From NCBI RefSeq assembly GCF_030730905.1, contig NZ_JAVAMP010000001.1, forward strand, positions 806,001-870,000: a stretch of DNA of 64,000 bases, written 5' to 3'. The notes beneath the pieces are model-generated. The model had not been told where the DNA came from. It searched no databases and saw nothing but the letters and a program-made list of their open reading frames with translations. Of this stretch, positions 9,351-16,806 are shown in pieces. The position numbers were made by a program, and so were the translations under genes. The DNA comes from Chengkuizengella axinellae. GTDB taxonomy: Bacteria > Bacillota > Bacilli > Paenibacillales > KCTC-33759. Every line of letters begins with the position of its first letter. Within the stretch, counting starts at the first letter, position 1.

Positions 9351-9409
9351 GATTAAACCTCTCCTTTTATTCATTTTTGAATCAAAATACTAAACCTTTT
9401 TTTGTATAA

Positions 9410-9826
9410 TTACTTAGTGATGGAATATTGTAAATCTGCTTCGAAAGTACCTTCGCAGAATGCTCCAGCTACAGGCATATCATTCCCATCATTACAAACA
9501 ATGTCCACGGATACTAAGTCATTTACCTCAATGGTGATACTTCCTCCAGGTGGTATATTTTGATATGGCACTGGTAGATTTCCATTTTCTGTAACGTTAA
9601 CTGTCATAAAACATTCAGTACTATTATTCATTACTGTGATAAAACCTTTTGGCAGTTCAGTAGATGTTGGAGATAATGTCGTTTGGAAAATATTAAATTC
9701 TACATTGTCACATGCATGACGTATAGGTGTACATCTCTTGATTAAAATTAGTTGAGTAGGAAATAATTTAATTCCAGCACACGAAATTGGACAACAAACG
9801 TCACTTTTGGAGCTATAACAACTCAT
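9410..9826 (-). CDS. Small Cys-rich protein, candidate S-Ena type endospore appendage subunit (first in tandem)
   Basis: 138 residues, same plan as its downstream paralogue: MSCYSSKSDVCCPISCAG connector, then the shared LILIKRCT-I segment, then a beta-rich core with internal Cys and a C-terminal CEGTFEADLQYSITK. Lack of a signal peptide fits a mother-cell cytoplasm product assembled on the forespore. ATG 9826 has AGGAGAG at 8 bases; a TTG two codons earlier is less likely. A sigma-K-like promoter sits 60-90 bases upstream (9887-9914). Only 59 bases and no terminator separate it from the second copy. The two copies differ most in the middle of the core, as expected for major and minor subunits. 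Confidence 0.7.
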   Translation of the reverse strand: MSCYSSKSDVCCPISCAGIKLFPTQLILIKRCTPIRHACDNVEFNIFQTTLSPTSTELPKGFITVMNNSTECFMTVNVTENGNLPVPYQNIPPGGSITIEVNDLVSVDIVCNDGNDMPVAGAFCEGTFEADLQYSITK

Positions 9827-9886
9827 AGTCAAATCTCTCCTAACTTTTCATATTGTTTGAGGTGTCTTTAGAAACTCCTCATGTTT

Positions 9887-9914
9887 TAATATATGATAGG
9901 TAGGTACTGGCTGT
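9887..9914 (-). promoter_or_regulatory. Sigma-K-like promoter for the Ena-like pair
   Basis: On the minus strand, CATATATTA fits the CATAnnnTA -10 box of late mother-cell sigma-K, with AC exactly 17 bases upstream as the -35 element. It points at the Ena-like gene starting at 9826 and leaves a leader of about 55 bases. Confidence 0.6.
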
Positions 9915-10006
9915 ATGTGCGAATCTACTGAATCAAATACACATTTTAAAGATGAAGAGAATTATAGATTAATGAATGTAAAAGAAATATAAATGAGTGG
10001 ACACAT

Positions 10007-10039
10007 CAACAACCCTCATCAGTATAATGAGGGTTGTTG
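10007..10039 (-). terminator. Terminator of the DUF11-type gene
   Basis: A 13-bp perfect stem (CAACAACCCTCAT / ATGAGGGTTGTTG) with a 7-base loop lies just beyond the stop codon at 10058 of the minus-strand gene. Confidence 0.75.
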
Positions 10040-10057
10040 TCGATTGAAATTTTAAAA

Positions 10058-11539
10058 TTAATAATCTTTTTTCGAACAGCTGACACATCCTGGACAACTC
10101 TTGCAAATAGTAGTCAGTACTTGATTACTTATGACCGTTTGATTACAGCTAAAGTTTACACTCGAATCATTTGTTACAAAACATTTTTTGGCTGTTACTC
10201 TCACCCTGAATTGAACCGTGATAGATTCTCCTGCGTCCAAGTCTCCTAATTCAATCCCAGCATTGGGATCAGCTCCAGGTTGCAAAGCTCCATTAATGGT
10301 CACGCTATTTTGTATAAAATCAGTACCAACAGGTTCTACATCCGTAAATACGATATTGGTAGCTATAGAAGGTCCAGGATTTGTAATTTCACTTGTATAA
10401 GTTAATATATCTCCTTGATGAGCTAAAAACTGATCTACTGATTTTTCTATTTCAAGCACACTACTTGGTTGATTAATTTGCAAGCCTAGAGCATTGGGCA
10501 TATAAGCATCTTGAGTAGATGTAAAACGAAAGACACCTGCATTTTGATTATTCACAAATGCATCTGATGCATTTATATTTGCTATATCCCAACCTTGGCG
10601 ACCAGCAACGATATTCGTTCCTGGAGTACCTGGCATTTGATTGCTAGTTCCATAAGTACCTGTCATATCTACGTCTCCATTATCATCTTCGATTTGAGAC
10701 CCAAAAAAATTTCCACCAGGATTATTAGTTCCAGATAGCGTAACAAATGTGCCGGGAGGATCAGGTCTAAAGAGACACTCATCCCCTTCAATAATTGCAT
10801 CTCCTTCCCCAGCACTAATGAGTATTCTAGCTTCTACATCTCCTGCTACAGGGGTATTAAAACCAGAAACAAAAACATCGACTTCATCATTGGTTGCTGC
10901 GTTTACAATTCCTTGAGCTCCAACAAAAAGTGTCATATTGCGAAAGGGTAGAGCTAAATTTTCGTATACTACCGCTAAAGTCCATCCTGCATGATTTGTA
11001 TCGTTTGTGTTTGCAAGTAAGGGTTGTAATATACCAGGAACTTGACCTACAGAATATTGACCTGCGCCAGCGTTTTGTACGAGAGTTGTGACATCCGCAG
11101 ATCGCATGTAAAAGCCTAAGGTATTCCCCCCGATTGTTGCAGTGGGTTCATTTGCAGTAATGGGATCAGGTGTAATTGGACAAACACTTCCTCCAGGTAA
11201 TGTGAAAATGACGTCATTATCAATTAAATTTGAGATGTCCTCATTTGCTACTAGATAATTTCCTCCCCAGATTAACTCCGCGTAGAGGACTGTACTTCCT
11301 GTTGGTAAGACTAAGAATGCAGCAGAGCTATTAATACTAATCATATCCGTCGTTGTTGCGACACCTGGATCTTCGGGGAAGTCACTCACACCTGGTTGAG
11401 AAGTATCCAATGTAATAAATGCGCCAATACTACCTCTTTCTCCTGCTGTGTTTTCGTCTAATTCTTGACTTAATCCTAAAGTATTCCCAGTAAAAGTCAT
11501 CGCACCACATGTATTTGTGGTGAAGCGGTTTATGAACAT
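10058..11539 (-). CDS. DUF11-type repeat protein, probable spore-surface component
   Basis: 493 residues, rich in Asn, Thr, Gly, Asp and beta-strand pattern. The first 350 residues resemble the conserved N-terminal part of Bacillus proteins that precede DUF11 repeats (segments such as AELIWGG and GWTLAVVYEN). Residues about 365-470 form one DUF11 domain (LEIEKSVDQFLAHQGDILTY, then NPGPSIATNIVFTDVEP). The last 15 residues are Cys-rich (CKSCPGCVSC). No signal peptide or sorting signal is present, unlike wall-anchored DUF11 proteins, which suggests deposition on the spore from the mother cell. It lies between the Ena-like genes and the divergent Ena-fusion gene. A spore role is inferred from context. 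Confidence 0.72.
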   Translation of the reverse strand: MFINRFTTNTCGAMTFTGNTLGLSQELDENTAGERGSIGAFITLDTSQPGVSDFPEDPGVATTTDMISINSSAAFLVLPTGSTVLYAELIWGGNYLVANEDISNLIDNDVIFTLPGGSVCPITPDPITANEPTATIGGNTLGFYMRSADVTTLVQNAGAGQYSVGQVPGILQPLLANTNDTNHAGWTLAVVYENLALPFRNMTLFVGAQGIVNAATNDEVDVFVSGFNTPVAGDVEARILISAGEGDAIIEGDECLFRPDPPGTFVTLSGTNNPGGNFFGSQIEDDNGDVDMTGTYGTSNQMPGTPGTNIVAGRQGWDIANINASDAFVNNQNAGVFRFTSTQDAYMPNALGLQINQPSSVLEIEKSVDQFLAHQGDILTYTSEITNPGPSIATNIVFTDVEPVGTDFIQNSVTINGALQPGADPNAGIELGDLDAGESITVQFRVRVTAKKCFVTNDSSVNFSCNQTVISNQVLTTICKSCPGCVSCSKKDY

Positions 11540-11773
11540 GTTGTCTCACGTCCTATCCTATTGGGTTATTCTGCCTCACTTTTTGCATTCCTGTAACGTG
11601 AGTGCTTGTTTATTAATGTAGTATATTCTTAAAAATCTCTAATGCTACTAAAAACCAGGGCATCTTCCATGCGCTATTCGCCAATTTTTATAACAAATGT
11701 GCGTTTGTCCTAAATCAAACTAGTGATGTACGTAATAGAATGGTACATGGCATCCAATTCAGTCATCTAGGAG

Positions 11774-12832
11774 GTGATTGCTCTGAGTAAAATAAAGAAG
11801 AATAAATGTTGTGTAAATGTCAACGTGGATTGTTCAACTAAATCTAGTAGAAAAAAAAGAAAGTCGAAAAAAAAGTGTAAGAAAAAATCAAGTAAAAGAA
11901 CGCTGCAGATCAGTCGCTGTATCCCAATAAATAAATCCTGCGGAGATACTATGCCTACTCCCATTTTTGTAGGTGAAAAAACAAGTGGAATTTCCTTGCC
12001 CTCAGGTGCCATTACAGTTGTGAACACCAGTGAGACATGTACGATGCAAGTAGCGATAGAAGTATTGTCTTCCATGACTCCTTTGATTACAGAGATCGAA
12101 CCAAGATCATCTTTTACAACTACATTAGCTGATATTATACGTATAGATATATTATGTGCAGGTCCAATGACTGACACATGCACAGGTACGGTTCAACTGG
12201 ATTTAGTGTTTACAGTATCTACAAAACTAGATAAAGAAAAAGTAAAACACAATTTACAGAAAAAATCATTTTATGATGCGCGGATTCATTCTTTAAAAAC
12301 AAATTACACAGATCGTATTGAAGTCTTAGAGCCTTATTCGATGGGGAAAATACAATTAGAAAACAAGCGCAATGCACAACTTCAGGAAAAAACCATTTCT
12401 AAAGAAATGAGTAAAATCGTAGATAAACTAGATCATCAGCTTAAAAAGATTGATAGCACTATTCAAAGAAGAGATGAACTTTTTTTAAAAACATTACAGG
12501 AGATGAGTGAGAATCATAAGATATTAACAACATCCATATCAAATCATGAAAAACCAAAAAAGATCGAGGAGACTATTCAAAAACAGTCAAATAAAATAGA
12601 AGGAGTGATGCTTGAAGAACCAAAAATGATAATAAAAAAACATGAAGTTCCAAATAAAATGGAGTTTGACATTCAAGATGAACCAAAAAAAGTTGAGGAA
12701 ATACCTAAAGAAAAAAAAGATTCTGATAAAGAACTCAAGGCAGAGGTTTCGAAAGCATCAACGATCGAAAAAAATGAAAATAAAAAAAGAAGATGGTGGC
12801 AGAAGTGGTTTGGAATTTCAATGAATTCTTGA
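11774..12832 (+). CDS. Ena-like domain fused to a long charged coiled-coil tail
   Basis: About 350 residues. A very basic Cys-containing N-terminus (KKCKKKSSKR) leads into an Ena-like core near residues 45-150 (SLPSGAITVVNTS, then CTGTVQLDLVFTV) like that of the two tandem genes nearby. From 150 on comes a Lys/Glu-rich helical tail with degenerate EEPKK-type repeats, ending in RRWWQKWFG. The start is odd. The perfect ribosome site AGGAGGTGAT (11769-11778) overlaps the GTG at 11774, and the only codon at normal spacing is CTG 11783. The gene is divergent from the DUF11 gene with 234 bases between and is followed by a terminator. A basal or adaptor role for an appendage is inferred, not shown. 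Confidence 0.7.
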   Translation: MIALSKIKKNKCCVNVNVDCSTKSSRKKRKSKKKCKKKSSKRTLQISRCIPINKSCGDTMPTPIFVGEKTSGISLPSGAITVVNTSETCTMQVAIEVLSSMTPLITEIEPRSSFTTTLADIIRIDILCAGPMTDTCTGTVQLDLVFTVSTKLDKEKVKHNLQKKSFYDARIHSLKTNYTDRIEVLEPYSMGKIQLENKRNAQLQEKTISKEMSKIVDKLDHQLKKIDSTIQRRDELFLKTLQEMSENHKILTTSISNHEKPKKIEETIQKQSNKIEGVMLEEPKMIIKKHEVPNKMEFDIQDEPKKVEEIPKEKKDSDKELKAEVSKASTIEKNENKKRRWWQKWFGISMNS

Positions 12833-12844
12833 TGTATATATTTG

Positions 12845-12870
12845 AGCTCACCCATCGGTGAGCTTTCTTT
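12845..12870 (+). terminator. Terminator after the Ena-fusion gene
   Basis: AGCTCACC and GGTGAGCT form an 8-bp stem with a four-base loop, followed by a T-rich stretch. Confidence 0.75.
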
Positions 12871-12985
12871 GATGAAAACCTTGCTTTCCCCAATTAGTCA
12901 TCTTTCTTGTAGGATAAAAATTGCTGACAATATTTCTTTCTGTTAAACTTTGAAGGAAAGATAATTGAGAGAGGAATACAGCCAT

Positions 12986-13750
12986 ATGAAACTAGTTACT
13001 TTTAACCCACTTAGAACAATTGGGATTCCAAATATATCATATATAAAACCAATGAATATGTACAAAGAGATTGAAAAAATAAAATGTGCGGATATGCTTT
13101 TATTCCCTGAATACTGGCAGGTAAATTCTTTGGTATATGGATTGAAAAAGAAGATTTTTCCCAGTATTGAGTCCTATCATTTAGGCCATAACAAAGTTGA
13201 AATGACACGAGTACTTAAAACAATATGTCCAGAACAAATCCCTTATACCGAAATAGTAAGCAATACAGAAGAAAATAAAAAAATGGTGATGGAAACCTTC
13301 CCGCTTCCATTCGTTGCTAAAGAAATTAAAAACTCCATGGGACAAGGTGTGTTTTTAATACACAATGAAAAGGATTTTCAGGATTATACAGAGAAAGTAG
13401 ACGTTCTATATATACAAGAATATATTCCTAATGATCGTGATTTACGCATTTGTGTGATCGGAAATGAAGTTGTCGCTGCTTATTGGAGAGTAGAGGAAAC
13501 GGGAGGTTTTCATCACAATGTAGCACAAGGTGGAAAGGTATCTTATGACAATATTCCAGTTGAAACACTTGATCTAGTATTAGATGTTTCACAGAAGCTT
13601 GGGATCGACCATGCTGGTTTTGATGTGATTTTTAACAACGGAAAACCATATATATTAGAGTTTAATATTTTATTTGGGAATCAGGGTATTCAAAAACAAA
13701 AAGTATCTCTTGAGCAAAAAATCGTTGATTATATTTCAAAGGAGAGCTGA
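12986..13750 (+). CDS. ATP-grasp ligase, RimK-like
   Basis: 254 residues with an ATP-grasp fold. The order is a short N-terminal domain, FVAKEIKNSMGQGV near residue 110 (glycine-rich ATP loop), YIQEYIPNDRDLRICVIG near 150, then GFHHNVAQGG and a metal-binding end HAGFDVIFNNGKPYILEFN. The RDxR and LEFN motifs are typical of RimK/LysX-type enzymes that join an amino acid or peptide to a carboxylate. The start is either ATG 12986 or TTG 12965, which has AAGGAAAG at short spacing. It is followed six bases later by a flavin reductase. Substrate is unknown; it is one gene away from the Ena-fusion gene but behind a terminator. Confidence 0.82.
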   Translation: MKLVTFNPLRTIGIPNISYIKPMNMYKEIEKIKCADMLLFPEYWQVNSLVYGLKKKIFPSIESYHLGHNKVEMTRVLKTICPEQIPYTEIVSNTEENKKMVMETFPLPFVAKEIKNSMGQGVFLIHNEKDFQDYTEKVDVLYIQEYIPNDRDLRICVIGNEVVAAYWRVEETGGFHHNVAQGGKVSYDNIPVETLDLVLDVSQKLGIDHAGFDVIFNNGKPYILEFNILFGNQGIQKQKVSLEQKIVDYISKES

Positions 13751-13755
13751 TTCAT

Positions 13756-14370
13756 ATGAAAAGCATTAATCCATCTGCACAATCACGCACTGAAAATTAC
13801 AAGCTGTTAATTGGAAGTATCGTTCCAAGACCGATCGCCTTTGTTACTTCTCATAATGAGGAAGGTTTAGTGAATGCAGCACCTTTTAGTTTCTTTAATG
13901 CCATAACGGCTAAACCGCCTCTTATTTCTATCTCGATTGGACGTAAAGAGGGGGAGGTGAAGGATACAGCTTATAATATTATAAATAATAAAGAATTTGT
14001 GGTGCATATTGTTGATAATTCCTTTATTAAACAAGTGAATCAAACCTCGGCTGATTATCCTTCAAATGTGAGTGAGATAAAGGAAACAGGACTAAAATTA
14101 GTAGAAAGTACAAAAGTTAAAGTGTCAGGTATTCAAGAAGCAAAGATAAGAATGGAATGTAAATTGCATCAAGCTATAACAATTGGAGATGACAATCAGC
14201 CTACCTGTGATCTAATCATTGGTGAAGTTGTCATGTTTCATATTGATGAAGACTGTTATGCTCAGGGCAAGATCCATATAGATAATTTAGAACCTGTCAG
14301 TCGCTTGGGTGGAGCAGATTATAGCAAAATAGGAGAAACGTTTACGATACCTAGACCAGAAATGAAATAG
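13756..14370 (+). CDS. Flavin reductase-like FMN-binding protein
   Basis: 204 residues of the flavin reductase-like/NADH:FMN oxidoreductase fold (DIM6/NTAB group). The signature stretch is near the N-terminus (GSIVPRPIAFVTSHNEEG, then NAAPFSFFNAITAKPPLISISIG), which binds FMN, followed by DTAYNI. It follows the ATP-grasp gene closely and precedes a TPR gene by 16 bases, so the three are likely one operon. Proteins of this group supply reduced flavin or act on unknown small molecules; the substrate cannot be read from the sequence. Confidence 0.88.
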   Translation: MKSINPSAQSRTENYKLLIGSIVPRPIAFVTSHNEEGLVNAAPFSFFNAITAKPPLISISIGRKEGEVKDTAYNIINNKEFVVHIVDNSFIKQVNQTSADYPSNVSEIKETGLKLVESTKVKVSGIQEAKIRMECKLHQAITIGDDNQPTCDLIIGEVVMFHIDEDCYAQGKIHIDNLEPVSRLGGADYSKIGETFTIPRPEMK

Positions 14371-14386
14371 AGGGGATGAAGTAAAT

Positions 14387-14875
14387 ATGGATGATTTAAA
14401 CCTACAAAAAGCCATTACATTACGTGAACTAGGTAAATATGAAGAATCCAATTTATTATTATTGCAAATGGTAGAGGAACAACCCAATGATGCATCGATC
14501 CATTACCAAGTTGCATGGAGTTTTGATGTAATGGAGAAAGAGAGAGAAGCTGTACCTTATTATGAGAAGGCTATATCTTTGGGATTGGCAAAGGAAGAAT
14601 TAAAAGATGCATATCTTGGGTTGGGCAGCACATACAGAACATTAGGGGAATATGAAAAGTCTAAGCGTATTTTTCAAATGGCAATCGAAGAATTTCCAAG
14701 TTATAGAGCGTTGAAAGTGTTTTACAGCATGACGTTATTTAACTTAGCACATCATGATGAAGCCATGGAAATTCTTCTTAATAATATAGTAGAAACAACA
14801 AATGATGCATCGATTATTGATTATAAAAGGGCGATTCATTTTTATTCAGATAAACTAAGTCGTGTGTGGGAATAA
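14387..14875 (+). CDS. Tetratricopeptide repeat protein
   Basis: 162 residues made of about four TPR-like helical pairs (for example AYLGLGSTYRTLGEYEKSKRIFQMAIEEFP near residues 80-110). No signal peptide or membrane segment, so it is cytosolic and probably a protein-binding scaffold. It is the third gene after the ATP-grasp and flavin reductase genes, with AGGGGATGAAG as ribosome site. It ends tail to tail with the hydrolase gene: the two stop codons are adjacent (14875/14876). Its binding partner is unknown. Confidence 0.85.
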   Translation: MDDLNLQKAITLRELGKYEESNLLLLQMVEEQPNDASIHYQVAWSFDVMEKEREAVPYYEKAISLGLAKEELKDAYLGLGSTYRTLGEYEKSKRIFQMAIEEFPSYRALKVFYSMTLFNLAHHDEAMEILLNNIVETTNDASIIDYKRAIHFYSDKLSRVWE

Positions 14876-16009
14876 TCAGGCGATTTTGTCCATCCATTTC
14901 GCCATTTCACTTAGAGAGAGCCCCATATTACCGACTTGACAATGATTTTGACCTTGTTCTTTTTCAGTAAAGATACGGTCAGTAATTGACTTTGCATTTT
15001 TCAGTGCTTTGATTTGTAAATGATGCATTTTAACAGGAATAAAATGGTCTTTTTCTCCTGTCAGGATGAGTATATCTTGTTTTACTTTTTCAGATTTTAA
15101 ATGCTCCTCATTAAATTCGAGTATCGCAAATCCGCTGTCTAGTGGAGTTTTTGTATGTGTAATATACATTAAATGCTCTATTCCCCATTTTTCCTGTGGC
15201 ATCATTTTCATCTTCAGATCCGACATCCACGCCATCAAATTTGGATGTTTAAATAACCAAAGAGCAAACTTCTCTACAAATGGAGGAGGTATCTTCATAT
15301 AATCATAGGCAATGCTGGAAGCAATGACTCTTTTGATTCTAGGTTCATATGCTGCAGCACGGAAGCACAGCCAGCCTCCCATTGATATGCCTAATAGGGT
15401 CACATCATCTAACTCAAAATAGTTGAGTATCGCTGAGGTAGGTTTCTCCCATTCATAAGTAAGCGGCAATCCTTGTTTTTTCAAAGCATAACCTTGACCA
15501 GGTCCTTCAAATAAAATGACTTCATAATCTTGTTTTGAAAAATAGACAGCCATTGAATAAAATTCTTCCATGAAAGAGTCAAATCCACCGTGAATGACAA
15601 GGGTTCCTCTTTTTATTTTTCCTTTTGCAGGCACTTTCATTGCTGGTAAGAAGTGTTTGCCATAAGGAACTAAAACACGTTCAATATTTTCATTCACAAC
15701 GAACTCATTATAAAATAAATCAATAAATTGATCATAAATTCTCATTTTGTCAGGGTCGGATGGGAGCGTAAAGAATTCTGCTGCCCGATAATAAAATGTA
15801 GCATTCATGATACGGTTTTCAGCTCGTGCCTTCTCTGCTTGCCGTATCATTTCGTCTTTCCAGTCATCTACTTTATGGATGTTTCGGGCTGCATCGATCA
15901 TATCTTCTACTCGTGAATATCCCATGGAAACCCAACGGTTCATTTGAAAATCGATAATTTTTATTTTGTGGAACTGATGATAACCTACAGGAAAATTGAA
16001 ATCCATCAT
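14876..16009 (-). CDS. Alpha/beta hydrolase, FrsA/DUF1100-like
   Basis: 377 residues. A helical N-terminal cap of about 130 residues (including RAENRIMNATFYYRAAEFF) precedes an alpha/beta hydrolase core with HGGFDSF as oxyanion region near 150, the nucleophile elbow GISMGG near 215, and the acid and histidine of the triad toward the end (GEKDHF and QNHCQVG). The same plan is seen in FrsA and in pyridine/ketone C-C hydrolases. ATG 16009 has AGGAGAG at 7 bases. It lies 54 bases downstream of the TetR gene on the same strand, so the repressor probably controls it. The substrate is unknown. Confidence 0.85.
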   Translation of the reverse strand: MMDFNFPVGYHQFHKIKIIDFQMNRWVSMGYSRVEDMIDAARNIHKVDDWKDEMIRQAEKARAENRIMNATFYYRAAEFFTLPSDPDKMRIYDQFIDLFYNEFVVNENIERVLVPYGKHFLPAMKVPAKGKIKRGTLVIHGGFDSFMEEFYSMAVYFSKQDYEVILFEGPGQGYALKKQGLPLTYEWEKPTSAILNYFELDDVTLLGISMGGWLCFRAAAYEPRIKRVIASSIAYDYMKIPPPFVEKFALWLFKHPNLMAWMSDLKMKMMPQEKWGIEHLMYITHTKTPLDSGFAILEFNEEHLKSEKVKQDILILTGEKDHFIPVKMHHLQIKALKNAKSITDRIFTEKEQGQNHCQVGNMGLSLSEMAKWMDKIA

Positions 16010-16063
16010 CTAAAATCTCTCCTTTATTTCTCCTTAATAAAAAGTGTATATTCACCTCTTCTA

Positions 16064-16672
16064 CTATTTTTTGCTTGATAATCCTGACTTTAAGAAGTCT
16101 ATGAAATCATTCATTTCCTCTTCAATATGTTCAGGTTTGCTAGTGTCTGTTATTTCACCAAGGTGGGTGAATAAAAAGCCAATGATTCGTTTAATAAATG
16201 AAATCGGAACGCCTTCCCTAAACTCCCCATTTTGGTATGAAGCTTCGATTAATTGGTTCATTTGATCATTATTTTCGAAATTGTACTTTTCCAATGCACT
16301 ATCGTAAATGTCGTTGCCTTTTTCTTTTATAAAACTATTTGCAAAACGATTGATATCTGGGTATTCTGCTGCAAATTGCATGCCAAGACGAATCTGTGTT
16401 TTAAAAATAGAAAAGATATCCGTTGAAAAGTCTTCTGCTGTCATGGCTGTGGAAAGAAAGGTTTGTTTTTTTTCTATTAACGTGTGAATGAGGTGGAAGT
16501 ATAAATCTTCTTTATTTTTAAAATGATAATAAAACGAACCTTTACTCATATTTGCTGTTTTTAAAATTTTATTTATGGATGCTTTTTCATAGCCTCTAGC
16601 AATGAACTCGTTAAGTGAGGCCTGCATTAATGCTTCATTATGTTCAAATTCTTTGTTAAATCCGTTGCTCAG
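16064..16672 (-). CDS. TetR/AcrR-family regulator, apparent CTG start
   Basis: About 202 residues. The HTH (GYEKASINKILKTANMSKGSFYYHFKNKEDLYFHL) follows a short N-terminal helix and the remainder is the effector domain. The first ATG in frame (16627) has no ribosome site and would cut the first helix. The only codon behind the perfect AGGAGG is CTG 16672, which adds 15 residues (starting SNGFNKEFEHNEAL) and gives the normal family length. Two overlapping palindromes at 16728-16757 lie just upstream and are probably its operators, so it is likely autoregulated. The hydrolase gene follows on the same transcript. Confidence 0.82.
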   Translation of the reverse strand: MSNGFNKEFEHNEALMQASLNEFIARGYEKASINKILKTANMSKGSFYYHFKNKEDLYFHLIHTLIEKKQTFLSTAMTAEDFSTDIFSIFKTQIRLGMQFAAEYPDINRFANSFIKEKGNDIYDSALEKYNFENNDQMNQLIEASYQNGEFREGVPISFIKRIIGFLFTHLGEITDTSKPEHIEEEMNDFIDFLKSGLSSKK

Positions 16673-16727
16673 GAAAATCCCTCCTAGTTCAAAATTAATA
16701 ATGATATATGAATGTATAAATATATTA

Positions 16728-16757
16728 TAGACCTACAAGTCTAGACCGTCAAGTCTA
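16728..16757 (-). promoter_or_regulatory. Tandem overlapping 16-bp palindromes, probable TetR operators
   Basis: Two copies of TAGACCnnCAAGTCTA, at 16728-16743 and 16742-16757, share two bases, so their centres lie 14 bp apart. Each is an inverted repeat of TAGAC. They are in the 5' region of the TetR gene at 16064-16672 and downstream of the hydroxylase gene. Confidence 0.65.
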
Positions 16758-16806
16758 ACCGGGGTAAAAAAAACCCGCCGATTGGCAAGTCTCTGAAAAA
16801 ATTCCA

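Noticed and set aside
11767-12183. 138-residue minus-strand frame opposite the Ena-fusion gene
   Set aside because: It is a shadow of the plus-strand gene, whose ribosome site is perfect and whose product resembles the tandem copies.
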